Below, piece after piece: positions 26,540-35,531 of a stretch of 64,000 nt of DNA. Origin of the DNA: Hydrotalea sp. (lineage in GTDB: Bacteria > Bacteroidota > Bacteroidia > Chitinophagales > Chitinophagaceae); the NCBI GenBank assembly GCA_022402565.1, contig JAKRSC010000024.1, positions 294,042-358,041 on the forward strand, written 5' to 3'. A model generated the notes under the pieces. The model had not been told where the DNA came from. It did no database searches and saw only the letters and a program-made list of their open reading frames with translations. The translations under genes and the position numbers were made by a program. The first letter of the stretch is position 1, and each line of letters begins with the position of its first letter.

Positions 26540-29008
26540 TTAGTTGCCGCCTATTTTTACTCTATCGGCTTCTTCATTCGATTTCCTTCTTGATGGTCCA
26601 GAGGAAGCTTTACCCTTGCTAAAACGATAAGTGAAAGAGACATTTAGTACTCTAGAATCACTTCTCTGTCTGAATCTTATATCAACATCGTCATATTTTG
26701 CTGAGCCATTAGGAAGCTGCGTCCAAAAAACATCTCGCACACTCAATCTAACTGTACCCTTTGATTTCAAAACTGACTTAGCAAGACCTAAATTCATAGC
26801 CCCTAAAGATTGTATGAAAATGACACCTTCTACAGCGGCAGACCTGTAAAATCCACTCACCTCTCCTGTCCAACCTTTACCAAATTTGAATGAGCTACTT
26901 CCATTAAAAACCAAAGTTGGTTGAGTAAAATCAATAAATGTTTGATTAACAAATCCTCTAAAGCGATTTTGATAATAATTCGTGTATAAACTCAAATTCA
27001 TCCATTTAGTAACAGGTATTTGACCAGATACTGCTATACCAATTTGATCTAATTCTGCGATATTGGCTTGCTTAATAAATGTTTCGTTGGTTGCAGCATT
27101 TTGCTCTATTACTTGTTGAATAATATTATTCACTTTTGAATAGTTCAAAGTACTTGTAATAGCACCCCCCAAAATCATGTGTGATAACTCAATGTTATGA
27201 CTGAACTGAGGTCTGAGTCCTGGATTGCCCTGCTGATACGTATAACGATCTAAGAAATAAACAAAAGGATTTAAATCTTGGTAATCTGGTCTCTTTAACC
27301 TTCTACCATAATTCAATACCAAGCTCTGCTTATCACTTATTTTATAGCTTAAATAAGCCGTTGGAAATAATTGTGCATAGGAAGTATCAAAACCACTTGC
27401 AGGTCTTTGTGCATTTCCTAATTGATCACCTTTTGCATCTGTTCTTTCTAATCGCAAACCTACTTGCATAGACCATTTTGGAGAAAATTGTCCACTATAA
27501 TTTACATAAGCAGCCTGAATTGCTTCTCTATAAATAAAGTGGTTACTTCTATTGTAATCAGGCACAATGCCATTATTAAGAACACTATCAAACTTTGCAT
27601 TATTATCTGTTTCAACCCAACTAAACTTAGCTCCTGCTTCAAATTTTGCTCCCTTCTTTAATGGTTGAACGTAGTCAACTTTTGCTGTATAAATATCAAT
27701 AAGGGTAGGCATATCGCCTAATAGCAAATCATCTGGCCCCGCGCTACTTCCATTGGCAAAGTAAAATTGGTTAGCAAGAGCTGTTCTATTGGTGCTTCTG
27801 TAACCTATATAATCAACATCGGCTGTAATTTCTTTTCCTGTACTATCCAAAACTCTTCTAAAATTCACATTAACCGATCCGTTTTTCCAACGGTCACGAA
27901 CTTCCGTATTTGAAATAGTAGTTCTTTGCAATGCACCAAACTTATCTTTAATGCTTGTACCACTGAACACGTCCATTGAAGCTCTATTATCAAATCCAGA
28001 TAACAGAATACCCCAGGTTGTTTTTTTATTCGCAAAATAATCAAGTCCAATTCTTCCATTGTGTGAATGACGCTGATCTTGCATACGTGTTTCTTGTCCA
28101 AATGTTGACAATAATTCTTTTGTAGTACTATGAATAAAGTTTCGCTCAAGATTCAATTCTTGAAATCTTTCTCTGTAGTTATAACTATAATTTCCAAACA
28201 CATTGAATTTTCCAACCCTGTAGTTGGCTACCACACTTTGATTTGCTTTTGGATAAACCCCTTGAGCATAGCCAGCCGTGATTGAACCATTGAAGCCTGT
28301 CATTTTAGTTTTCTTGGTCTTCAGGTTAATGATACCAGCATTACCAGCAGCATCGTATTTTGCCGGTGGATTAGTCATAATCTCAATTTGGTCAACTTGA
28401 GATGCATTCATATTTCTTAAGAGATTGGCTAAATCTGCAGCACCTAATTGAGTGGGTTTTCCATCAACCATCACAATTACCCCCGACTTACCCTTCAAAC
28501 TTATATTACCATCCCTATCAACTGTAATACCCGGCGACTTTTCCAATACTTCCAACACGTTATTCCCTGCGTTGGTAACAGCAGCTTCTACATTTACTAT
28601 GGTTCTATCAATTTTTTGTTCCACCAAAGGTTTCTTTGAAGTAACTGTAACGTTGCCTAAATCCTTTTTAAGTGGAATCAATTCTAAGTTTGTGAATTGA
28701 AATGAAGGATTTTCGACTGTTAGTTCAAAGAGAGACGACTCAAATTTCTCCATCCCAAAGGCTTCAACTACAACTCTATATTTCCCTTGTTTTGGAGCTT
28801 CTAACCCAAAAAAACCTTTCTCGTTACTTAGTGTTCTCTTAATTGAGATAGTGTCACTTGCCTCGTACAGTTTGATTTGTGCACCTGCAACGGGAGAACC
28901 AATAGCTGAAATCACTCCTTTAATTTGGAAGCTAATTTGTTGCTGACCAATTACTTGTGAGCTAAATAGTAATACGAATAACAAAATAAATGATTGTATC
29001 TTTTTCAT
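26540..29008 (-). CDS. Outer-membrane beta-barrel receptor (TonB-dependent-type, OMP_b-brl_3 group)
   Basis: 822 residues with a signal peptide (cleavage near residue 22). A carboxypeptidase-regulatory-like domain (~24-110; VAGAQIKLYEA, GFFGLEAPKQGKYRV) precedes a plug-like domain with LEKSPGITVDRDGNISLKGKSGVIVMVDGKP, then a long beta-barrel with an aromatic-rich end. This architecture is the Bacteroidota outer-membrane beta-barrel family related to TonB-dependent receptors. No SusD partner is adjacent, so glycan import is not suggested. A palindrome of the DtxR-box type covers its -7 box, hinting that the cargo or control involves iron or manganese (inference). Confidence 0.85.
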   Translation of the reverse strand: MKKIQSFILLFVLLFSSQVIGQQQISFQIKGVISAIGSPVAGAQIKLYEASDTISIKRTLSNEKGFFGLEAPKQGKYRVVVEAFGMEKFESSLFELTVENPSFQFTNLELIPLKKDLGNVTVTSKKPLVEQKIDRTIVNVEAAVTNAGNNVLEVLEKSPGITVDRDGNISLKGKSGVIVMVDGKPTQLGAADLANLLRNMNASQVDQIEIMTNPPAKYDAAGNAGIINLKTKKTKMTGFNGSITAGYAQGVYPKANQSVVANYRVGKFNVFGNYSYNYRERFQELNLERNFIHSTTKELLSTFGQETRMQDQRHSHNGRIGLDYFANKKTTWGILLSGFDNRASMDVFSGTSIKDKFGALQRTTISNTEVRDRWKNGSVNVNFRRVLDSTGKEITADVDYIGYRSTNRTALANQFYFANGSSAGPDDLLLGDMPTLIDIYTAKVDYVQPLKKGAKFEAGAKFSWVETDNNAKFDSVLNNGIVPDYNRSNHFIYREAIQAAYVNYSGQFSPKWSMQVGLRLERTDAKGDQLGNAQRPASGFDTSYAQLFPTAYLSYKISDKQSLVLNYGRRLKRPDYQDLNPFVYFLDRYTYQQGNPGLRPQFSHNIELSHMILGGAITSTLNYSKVNNIIQQVIEQNAATNETFIKQANIAELDQIGIAVSGQIPVTKWMNLSLYTNYYQNRFRGFVNQTFIDFTQPTLVFNGSSSFKFGKGWTGEVSGFYRSAAVEGVIFIQSLGAMNLGLAKSVLKSKGTVRLSVRDVFWTQLPNGSAKYDDVDIRFRQRSDSRVLNVSFTYRFSKGKASSGPSRRKSNEEADRVKIGGN

Positions 29009-29020
29009 AGCGGTTGTTTT

Positions 29021-29038
29021 ACTTAGGCAAACCTAAGT
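29021..29038 (-). promoter_or_regulatory. Palindrome over the receptor -7 box (DtxR/IdeR-like)
   Basis: ACTTAGGCAAACCTAAGT is a perfect inverted repeat with 7-bp arms around 4 bases, 13 bases before the receptor start. It contains TTAGG-N4-CCTAA, the spacing found in DtxR/IdeR metalloregulator boxes, and on the minus strand the -7 element TAGGTTTG (29035-29028) lies within it. A regulator bound here would occlude the promoter. Confidence 0.6.
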
Positions 29039-29230
29039 AGTATGTTTTGCATAGTACAGTGCTTTAACATGAACGGAGTTTTTTACTGATAAAAGGTTGA
29101 ACGAAACTTTTAAATATTAGTTACAAACCCACCTTCGATGTAGAAAATTTCAAGAATCATCACTACTGACTTGAACAAGGGAGAAGCAACTCTGTGAAAT
29201 TGAAATATTCATTAACTTGTAACATCGTTT

Positions 29231-31102
29231 ATGAGGCAGAAACTTATATTACTTCTTTTATTATCCAATTTTTCCTATACCCTATTTGCCCAAAGGGCAA
29301 TGGTAGATAGCATGTTAACTGTAATTAGCAAGGCTCAAAAGAATGATACATCTCTAGCTAAAAATTATGTTCAGTTAGCATTTTATTATTATCAAGTCTA
29401 TACAGACTCAACTATTTATTATGCCGAAAAAGGATATGAGCTTTCAAAAAAACTAGATTTCGAAAGTGGCATGATGCAAAGTTTAAATAGAATGGCTGTT
29501 GGCTATGCATCAAATGGAAAACTTCCAAAAGCCGTGGATTATTATCTCCAATCGTTACGCATTGCTGAAAAATTGAATGACCCAAAATGGATTTCATCGG
29601 CACTTAACAATTTAGGATATACTTATCGGTTACAAAAAGACTTTAAAAAATCATTAGATGTAACAGAAAAATCACTTGGAATTAACTTGAAAATGAATAA
29701 TACAGCTGGACTTGCTGTAAACTACACCAATATAGCTTGGGTGCAAGAAGCGATTGGGGATACAGCCAATGCTTTAAAAAATACCAGGTTGGGGCTATTA
29801 GAGGCAAAGAAAGTGAATGACCAATATCATGTAGCTATTGCAATGCATATTGCTGGGAAAGTGTACTTAAGAAAAAACCAGTTAGACTCAGCAAAATACT
29901 ATTTTGAAAATGGATTAATCAATGCAAGAAATGCAGAAGTAAAACAATTGATTGCACATCATTTTCTTGGATTGGGTCAAGTAGAAAGTAGACTCAAATT
30001 ATTTGATAAATCTTTGCCTTACTTAAGAAATTCTTTGATAATAGCACAAGAAATTAATGTACCTGAAATCATACAAGACGGAAGTTTAGAAATAAGTCGA
30101 AGCTTTGCAGGAATCAAGAAATGGGATAGTGCCTATTATTATTACAACCTTTATTCAGCTACAAAAGAAGCATTGTTTAGCCGAGAAAAAGAAAGTGTGA
30201 TTAATCAACTTAATTATAATTATGAACTTCAAAAACAACAAGAGAAATTAGACGACCAAAGAAAAATTATTTGGCTTATAGGAGGGTTTTCATTGGTGGT
30301 ATTGGTTTTTGCATATTCTTTTTTTAAAGGACGTCAAAAACAGCGTTTGATTAATAAACAGCTTTTGAAGAATAAGGCTGATTTAATGGAAAAAACAGAG
30401 TTATTGGAGCAAGGCAACCAAATGAAAAGTAAAATTATTTCTATAATAGCCCATGATCTTAGAGCTCCAATGGCTACATTAAAAAACACAGTAGATATAA
30501 TGGATCCTGAGATTATTCATACAGAGGAGCTAGAGATGATTAAGACAAACATAAGTGCACAATTAGATAGCATAGATAAGGTTCTTCAAAATTTACTCAA
30601 ATGGTCTACAGACCAAATGCAACATGGATCCAAAAAAGTAAAGCCAACTTCATTTTTATTGAATGAAACCATTCAACAAAATATAAACTTACTTCATGAA
30701 ACTGCAAACAGAAAAAAGATTACAATCCATAACCATGTTAAAGACCCTGTTGAAGTATTTGCAGATGAAACACAAATAAGCGTTGTTATAAGAAATTTAT
30801 TATCGAATGCAATTAAATTCACTCCCGATGAAGGTGAGGTATCTATTCACATTCGTTTTGTTGTGAATAAAGCTTTTATAATGGTACAAGATTCTGGATT
30901 AGGCATGTCTCAAGAAATTCAATCCAACTTATTCAAACATCACATTAACAATAGCACACGAGGAACAAATGATGAAAAAGGTATTGGACTGGGACTACAC
31001 CTTTGCAAGGAATTTATTGAAAGAAATCAAGGTGAACTCTTTATTGAAAGTCAGCTTGGAAAAGGATCCACCTTTAGCTTTAGTATTCCTCGAACAGCTT
31101 AA
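29231..31102 (+). CDS. TPR-containing sensor histidine kinase
   Basis: 623 residues. A signal peptide (to ~20) leads into tetratricopeptide repeats across ~50-310 (e.g. AVDYYLQSLRIAEKLNDPKWISSALNNLGY), predicted periplasmic. A coiled coil and membrane helix at ~342-363 follow, then a DHp domain with His408 (IIAHDLRAPMATLK) and a HATPase domain with VIRNLLSNAIKFTP, VQDSGLGMS and GIGLGLHLCKEFI. No response regulator is adjacent. Such TPR kinases are frequent in Bacteroidota. The 222-base region upstream holds the receptor promoter on the other strand. Its stop overlaps the converging lgt stop by 4 bases. Confidence 0.9.
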   Translation: MRQKLILLLLLSNFSYTLFAQRAMVDSMLTVISKAQKNDTSLAKNYVQLAFYYYQVYTDSTIYYAEKGYELSKKLDFESGMMQSLNRMAVGYASNGKLPKAVDYYLQSLRIAEKLNDPKWISSALNNLGYTYRLQKDFKKSLDVTEKSLGINLKMNNTAGLAVNYTNIAWVQEAIGDTANALKNTRLGLLEAKKVNDQYHVAIAMHIAGKVYLRKNQLDSAKYYFENGLINARNAEVKQLIAHHFLGLGQVESRLKLFDKSLPYLRNSLIIAQEINVPEIIQDGSLEISRSFAGIKKWDSAYYYYNLYSATKEALFSREKESVINQLNYNYELQKQQEKLDDQRKIIWLIGGFSLVVLVFAYSFFKGRQKQRLINKQLLKNKADLMEKTELLEQGNQMKSKIISIIAHDLRAPMATLKNTVDIMDPEIIHTEELEMIKTNISAQLDSIDKVLQNLLKWSTDQMQHGSKKVKPTSFLLNETIQQNINLLHETANRKKITIHNHVKDPVEVFADETQISVVIRNLLSNAIKFTPDEGEVSIHIRFVVNKAFIMVQDSGLGMSQEIQSNLFKHHINNSTRGTNDEKGIGLGLHLCKEFIERNQGELFIESQLGKGSTFSFSIPRTA

Positions 31103-32247
31103 GCTTTAGCTTTTAGCTTTGGTGCATATACATACAGTGCAACTCCGCCTAAAAACAATACAGTAGAAATAATTTCTGCCTGTGTTGGTTGAAAAGAACC
31201 AAAATTATAAGTTGTATTTACCCGGATTTTTTCAATCAGAAACCTTTCAACACCATTCATCATCAAATACACTGCTGTAAGTCGACCAGCTATTTGTATC
31301 CTTGTTCTTAAAATCCATAGAACTCCAAAAAGTAATAAACAAGTAATACTTTCATATAAGGGTGTAGGAAAAACTGCTTGTGGCAATTGGTTGCAATATT
31401 CACCCACACAACCAGGAATAGGAACACCTTCATTCAAAACATTATGTGGATACTGATAAGCCCAAAAACTATCCGGTAACCATGAAAATGGTTTGGGTGA
31501 AGAATTTACAATACCCCAATCACCATCGCCACTTACTTGACACCCTATACGACCAATAGCATATCCTAACATCAATCCCGGAGCTATTGCGTCGGCCAAA
31601 TGAATCACAGGCATTTTGTATTTTCTTGCATAATAGATTACCGCCAGAGTACCCATGATTAACCCACCATAAAAGGTTAATCCGCTAAACGCAACCAAAT
31701 TGCCAATTGGATCTTTAATAAACTCATTCCAATTTTCTAGGTTATGGAAAATTTTAGCACCAATAAATCCACTTATAGCAGCAAAAATGACCATATCACC
31801 CACCCGATCATGTGGCCATACACGAATAATTCTTTCTTCAGGAACAGCTAATTGTTGTTTCTTTTTTTCCCACCATTTTAGACCTCCAAATACCAATCCC
31901 ATTACAATCCCCATTGGCCAATGCCCATTTGAAGAAAAAATAAATGAAGGAGGATCCTGTAAGGCCTCACTAATTAAGAAAGCACCAATAATTTTAAACC
32001 CTAAAACAAATCCAAGGAAAAAATTTATTGTTAGCTCTAGAAAATCGGCCGGTGCACCCACTTTTATTTTCTGCTCAGTATAAACCATGTGGCCCTGCTT
32101 TTGCTTTCGTTTTAATTCTTGAGTTATTACCCATGCAGCAGCTAAAAAACACATTGCTACGAAGAAGCCAAATGAGTTTACCATTTTTAGGCCTTGCAAC
32201 TCAATTCCAAATAAATCTTTGAAAGCGTAGTAAAGATTTGGATACAT
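31099..32247 (-). CDS. lgt: Prolipoprotein diacylglyceryl transferase
   Basis: 382 residues with seven or so membrane helices. The Lgt core is visible: YGGLIMGTLAVIYYARKYKMP, ADAIAPGLMLGYAIGRIGCQVSGDGDWGI (the Lgt signature, with CQVSGDGDWG in place of the proteobacterial NFINGE), and FPTPLYES. It transfers a diacylglyceryl group to the lipobox cysteine of prolipoproteins in the inner membrane; one predicted substrate here is the efflux adaptor. At 382 residues it is longer than E. coli Lgt (291), as I recall is usual for this phylum, with extra sequence in the N-terminal half. Confidence 0.9.
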   Translation of the reverse strand: MYPNLYYAFKDLFGIELQGLKMVNSFGFFVAMCFLAAAWVITQELKRKQKQGHMVYTEQKIKVGAPADFLELTINFFLGFVLGFKIIGAFLISEALQDPPSFIFSSNGHWPMGIVMGLVFGGLKWWEKKKQQLAVPEERIIRVWPHDRVGDMVIFAAISGFIGAKIFHNLENWNEFIKDPIGNLVAFSGLTFYGGLIMGTLAVIYYARKYKMPVIHLADAIAPGLMLGYAIGRIGCQVSGDGDWGIVNSSPKPFSWLPDSFWAYQYPHNVLNEGVPIPGCVGEYCNQLPQAVFPTPLYESITCLLLFGVLWILRTRIQIAGRLTAVYLMMNGVERFLIEKIRVNTTYNFGSFQPTQAEIISTVLFLGGVALYVYAPKLKAKA

Positions 32248-32300
32248 ACTTTTTAATTGGGGTACAATGATACTTATTTAGCTTGAAATGATGAGGCTAC

Positions 32301-32329
32301 AAAAAGAATCCCACCTAGAAAGGCGGGAT
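32301..32329 (-). terminator. Rho-independent terminator after the bacilliredoxin gene
   Basis: Hairpin with arms ATCCCACC and GGCGGGAT (one A-C mismatch; 32308-32329) and a 6-base loop, followed on the minus strand by TTCTTTTT. It lies 33 bases past the bacilliredoxin stop. Confidence 0.75.
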
Positions 32330-32361
32330 CGATTACTAACTAACCCATCTAAAACACAAAC

Positions 32362-32778
32362 TTAATTACAATGCTTATCAAACTCACTAATCAAATGTTG
32401 TGCAATAACTTGCGCTGGTCGGCCTTCAATTTGATGACGCTCCACCATGCTTACCAACTGACCATCTTTGAATAATGCAATTGCAGGAGAAGATGGAGGA
32501 TATGGTAATAAATGCTCTCTTACTTTATTCACTGCCTCTTTATCGAAGCCTGCAAAACTAGTTGCTAAACGATCGGGACGCTTAGATGCATTATTAACTG
32601 CCATAAGAACACCAGGACGACAAGTACCTGCCGCACATCCACACACTGAATTTATGACTACTAATGTTGTTCCTTCTTGCTGTAAGGTTGCATCTACCTC
32701 TGCTGCAGTCAACATCTCTTCAAATCCTCCCTCCGTTAATTCTGCCTTCATGGGTAAAACGATTTCTGCTGGATACAT
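32362..32778 (-). CDS. BrxA/BrxB-family bacilliredoxin
   Basis: 138 residues, thioredoxin-like. The active site is CGC (Cys46, Cys48) in NSVCGCAAGTC, with Cys53 nearby, and the rest (RPGVLMAVNN, PPSSPAIALFKDGQLV) matches the YphP/BrxA family. It removes bacillithiol from oxidised protein thiols using the Cys-Gly-Cys motif. It fits with bshB1 in this window. A TAAATTTG box (32808-32801) with GTTG at 32831-32828, 19 bases apart, is 22 bases before the ATG. Confidence 0.9.
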   Translation of the reverse strand: MYPAEIVLPMKAELTEGGFEEMLTAAEVDATLQQEGTTLVVINSVCGCAAGTCRPGVLMAVNNASKRPDRLATSFAGFDKEAVNKVREHLLPYPPSSPAIALFKDGQLVSMVERHQIEGRPAQVIAQHLISEFDKHCN

Positions 32779-32800
32779 AACTGTTTAAATTTTTAGACTA

Positions 32801-32831
32801 CAAATTTAATATTTTACATCATTCCTCCAAC
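32801..32831 (-). promoter_or_regulatory. Bacilliredoxin promoter
   Basis: On the minus strand GTTG (32831-32828, one mismatch to TTTG) and TAAATTTG (32808-32801, exact TAnnTTTG) are separated by 19 bases. The ATG follows 22 bases later. Confidence 0.6.
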
Positions 32832-32931
32832 ACAAGAGAAATAAATATGTCACAATGTCGCTTAAGAAAGAGAAAATCGGCCATTATGTCTTTTCCGTTT
32901 GATGCGCAATGCCCACTTTGACCGAAAATTT

Positions 32932-32946
32932 GCCTTGGTACAAGGC
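32932..32946. repeat. Inverted repeat upstream of hsp20
   Basis: GCCTTGGTACAAGGC is a perfect inverted repeat with 6-bp arms and a 3-base centre, ending 28 bases before the hsp20 start codon. It is not a CIRCE element. It may be an operator or part of the promoter region; no regulator can be named. Confidence 0.4.
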
Positions 32947-32974
32947 TTGATTTAGATAAGGAAAATAATTTGTT

Positions 32975-33415
32975 ATGAACTACATGAACCACAACTCAAG
33001 TTTACCTCGCTTATTTAAAGCAATGGACCAATGGCTAGCACACGATATGCAATCGTTTGAACAAAAAAAATTTACAAGGAAAGTATATCCAGCAACCAAT
33101 ATTTCGGAAAATGAACAAGTCTATTTCTTAGAGATGATTGTTCCTGGAAGAAAAAAAGAAGACTTCAAAATTGAAATCAATGACAATAACCTAGAAGTTG
33201 CATATTCACCAAAGCCAGAAGAACAATCAGCCCCAAATGAATCAAAGTTCATTTTAAAAGAGTTTGAACTAGGGTCATTTAAAAGGATCTTCAAATTAGA
33301 TGATAGTATTCAATTGGATTCGCTAAAAGCAAGTTATGTGAATGGCATACTAAAAATTGAACTTCCAAAGAAAACTGTCTCGCAACCTACAAAGCGACAA
33401 ATAGAAATTGCATAA
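32975..33415 (+). CDS. Hsp20/alpha-crystallin small heat-shock protein
   Basis: 146 residues. An N-terminal arm with NHNSSLPRLFKAMDQWL is followed by an alpha-crystallin domain: YPATNISENEQVYFLEMIVPGRKKEDFKIEINDNNLEV, then FELGSFKRIFKLDDSIQLDSLKASYVNGILKIELPKK. The GILKIELPK strand is the usual end of the domain. It acts as an ATP-independent holdase in the cytoplasm. The gene is flanked by an inverted repeat upstream and a strong terminator downstream, so it is monocistronic. Confidence 0.93.
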   Translation: MNYMNHNSSLPRLFKAMDQWLAHDMQSFEQKKFTRKVYPATNISENEQVYFLEMIVPGRKKEDFKIEINDNNLEVAYSPKPEEQSAPNESKFILKEFELGSFKRIFKLDDSIQLDSLKASYVNGILKIELPKKTVSQPTKRQIEIA

Positions 33416-33431
33416 TCAAGTAAAACCAAAG

Positions 33432-33464
33432 AAAGCCTGAAATTGAAAAGTTTCAGGCTTTTTT
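33432..33464 (+). terminator. Rho-independent terminator after hsp20
   Basis: Arms AAGCCTGAAA and TTTCAGGCTT (33433-33442, 33451-33460), loop of 8, ending in TTTTTT. Lies 17 bases past the hsp20 stop codon. Confidence 0.9.
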
Positions 33465-33510
33465 GTAATATTTACCCGAAGTATGATACCAATAACATAA
33501 AAAATAGATA

Positions 33511-34383
33511 ATGAAATACATAGTAGCGTCTCTTTCTTGTTGGATCATTTGGTTTTTTCTTGGGAATCAAGCAACTGCACAACAACACAACCAACCTAAA
33601 ACGCTTCTTTGGAAAATTTCTGGTAAAGAGCTAGAAAAAGACTCTTATTTGTATGGAACCATTCATGTGATGTGTCCAAATGATTTGAAAATTGCTGAAG
33701 AAATTAAAGAGCGCTTATACGCTAGTAAATCACTCGTTCTGGAAATGAATTTATCTGATCCTGCAATTTTAATGAGTGTTCAAAAAGGCATGATCATGAA
33801 AGATAGCAGCCTCTCGCAATTACTCGATAGCAAATCATACAATGAATTAGCAACATCTTTATCTAAAGACTATTCACTTAATATTCAGATGTTCGAAAAG
33901 ATGACACCTATGCTTGGCATGAGTATGCTTTTCCCTAAAATTTTGGGCTGTATGCCTTCTAGTTGGGAAATGGAATTAATACAACTGGCAAAACAAAAAA
34001 GCCTTGGCATAGGCGGACTAGAAACTGGTGAAGACCAATTAAAAGCCATCAACAGCAACTCTCTAAAGAGCCAGGCTAATATGCTATATAGAACAGCTAT
34101 TCAAAAAGATAGTACGCAAGAATCTTTTCAAAAAATGTTGAACTATTATCAAGCTAAAGATCCATACGGCTTGTATGAGATGAGCAACCAGTCGGAAGAA
34201 TTCGCTTCAATGGAAGCCGACCTTCTTATTAAAAGAAATGTAAAGTGGATTCCAGAAATGACTAAGATGATGAAAAAGGAACCTACTTTCTTCGCTGTAG
34301 GTGCACTTCACCTTGCAGGACAACAAGGAGTCATTGAACTGCTTCGTAAAGAAGGATACACAGTTAGTCCAATTATGTATTAA
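33511..34383 (+). CDS. Exported TraB/GumN-family protein
   Basis: 290 residues with a signal peptide (cut near ATAQQ, residue ~24). The TraB/GumN core is visible at both ends: LLWKISGKELEKDSYLYGTIHVM near the N terminus and TFFAVGALHLAGQQGVIELLRKEGYTV at the C terminus. The family (related to erythromycin-esterase/ChaN/Tiki-like folds) has members proposed to be metalloproteases or heme-related; function here is unknown. Its TAA overlaps the ATG of the sigma-factor gene by one base, so the two are translationally coupled. Confidence 0.85.
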   Translation: MKYIVASLSCWIIWFFLGNQATAQQHNQPKTLLWKISGKELEKDSYLYGTIHVMCPNDLKIAEEIKERLYASKSLVLEMNLSDPAILMSVQKGMIMKDSSLSQLLDSKSYNELATSLSKDYSLNIQMFEKMTPMLGMSMLFPKILGCMPSSWEMELIQLAKQKSLGIGGLETGEDQLKAINSNSLKSQANMLYRTAIQKDSTQESFQKMLNYYQAKDPYGLYEMSNQSEEFASMEADLLIKRNVKWIPEMTKMMKKEPTFFAVGALHLAGQQGVIELLRKEGYTVSPIMY

Positions 34384-34886
34384 TGGAAATGGAATCAACT
34401 GAACAACAGTTTATTCAGCTTCTGGGCGAACACCAAAAGATTATACATAAAGTATGTAATCTTTATATGCATCATCCTTTGGATAAGGAAGATTTATTTC
34501 AAGAGATTACACTGCAGGCATGGAAAGGATATGCTCAGTTTAAAGGCAAATCAAAGTTCTCAACTTGGCTTTACAGGGTTGCTTTAAATACCGCTATAAC
34601 ATATTTCAAAAAAGAAAGAAAACAAATACAACAGGTTGATGAAGCCTGGGCAGGTGAAATTCCAGATCATGGAAAAGAGGATAATGAACAATTTAACTTA
34701 ATGTATAAAGCAATTGGTGAGCTTTCAAAAATTGATAAGGCTATTATTATGCTTTATCTAGATGATTTGCCCTACCAAGAAATTAGTGATATGCTTGGAA
34801 TTAGTCCTAATCATGTAGCTGTAAAAATGAACCGGATAAAAATAAAATTGAAAGAATCTGCCCTTAAATATTCTTCAACACTATAA
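34383..34886 (+). CDS. ECF-type RNA polymerase sigma factor
   Basis: 167 residues with sigma-70 region 2 (DLFQEITLQAWKGYAQFKGKSKFSTWLYRVALNTAI, ~38-75) and region 4 (LYLDDLPYQEISDMLGISPNHVAVKMNRIKIKL, ~126-158), and no region 3, as in extracytoplasmic-function sigma factors. It starts at the ATG overlapping the previous stop (TAATG). The next gene encodes a small membrane protein 9 bases later, a position where anti-sigma factors usually sit. Its target promoters and signal are unknown. Confidence 0.92.
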   Translation: MEMESTEQQFIQLLGEHQKIIHKVCNLYMHHPLDKEDLFQEITLQAWKGYAQFKGKSKFSTWLYRVALNTAITYFKKERKQIQQVDEAWAGEIPDHGKEDNEQFNLMYKAIGELSKIDKAIIMLYLDDLPYQEISDMLGISPNHVAVKMNRIKIKLKESALKYSSTL

Positions 34887-34895
34887 GGATTACTT

Positions 34896-35531
34896 ATGGA
34901 ACTAGATGATTTAAAACATAAGATAAAAAAAGAACTCGAACAGCCCTCTGCTAACTTAGAGAAATTGGCTTTTGAGAAGGCTTTGCATACGCCTACTAAG
35001 TCAATTCTTGGTAAGATTAAAAAGAGTATGATTCTCGAATTTATACTCAATATAATCTGCATTGCAGGCTTTGCCTATTTCGCTTATACTACCGAATACA
35101 AAGGGCTTGCTATCTATTTATGGACATTTGTTGTTGTGGGTTTGGTGTTTTTATTTATTCTTAGAAAATTATACCAACAACTGTTAGACGTCGAACAAAC
35201 GACTGGCAGCATTTTAAAAACGAGACTGGAACAACTATATATGCTGTTGAGGAAATTTGTGAAGCACTATTTCCAGATTACGATGGCCCTTATTCCTATT
35301 TGTTTGATTTACTCTTTTGCTTTAGGATACTACGATGAGCAATATCAACCATCAACAAACAGCACAACAAGTAATTCTGTAGAACCCTATATTGTTATAG
35401 CCATTACTTTAGCTTATATCACAGGATTTACACTGTTCATTTACTACTTCACCAAATGGTACCTTAGAAAATTATATGGAAAGCACCTAGATAATTTGAA
35501 GAACCTTCTTGATGAACTAAATGAGAACTAA
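34896..35531 (+). CDS. Membrane protein in ECF-sigma operon (possible anti-sigma factor)
   Basis: 211 residues. A charged cytoplasmic N terminus of ~45 residues (MELDDLKHKIKKELEQPSAN) leads to four predicted membrane helices at ~46-65, ~72-90, ~127-147 and ~167-188, and a charged C-terminal tail. I see no ZAS zinc motif and no recognised family. Position directly behind the sigma gene and the N-terminal soluble region suggest a membrane anti-sigma or accessory sensor (inference). It overlaps the converging NTF2-like gene by 4 bases. Confidence 0.65.
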   Translation: MELDDLKHKIKKELEQPSANLEKLAFEKALHTPTKSILGKIKKSMILEFILNIICIAGFAYFAYTTEYKGLAIYLWTFVVVGLVFLFILRKLYQQLLDVEQTTGSILKTRLEQLYMLLRKFVKHYFQITMALIPICLIYSFALGYYDEQYQPSTNSTTSNSVEPYIVIAITLAYITGFTLFIYYFTKWYLRKLYGKHLDNLKNLLDELNEN

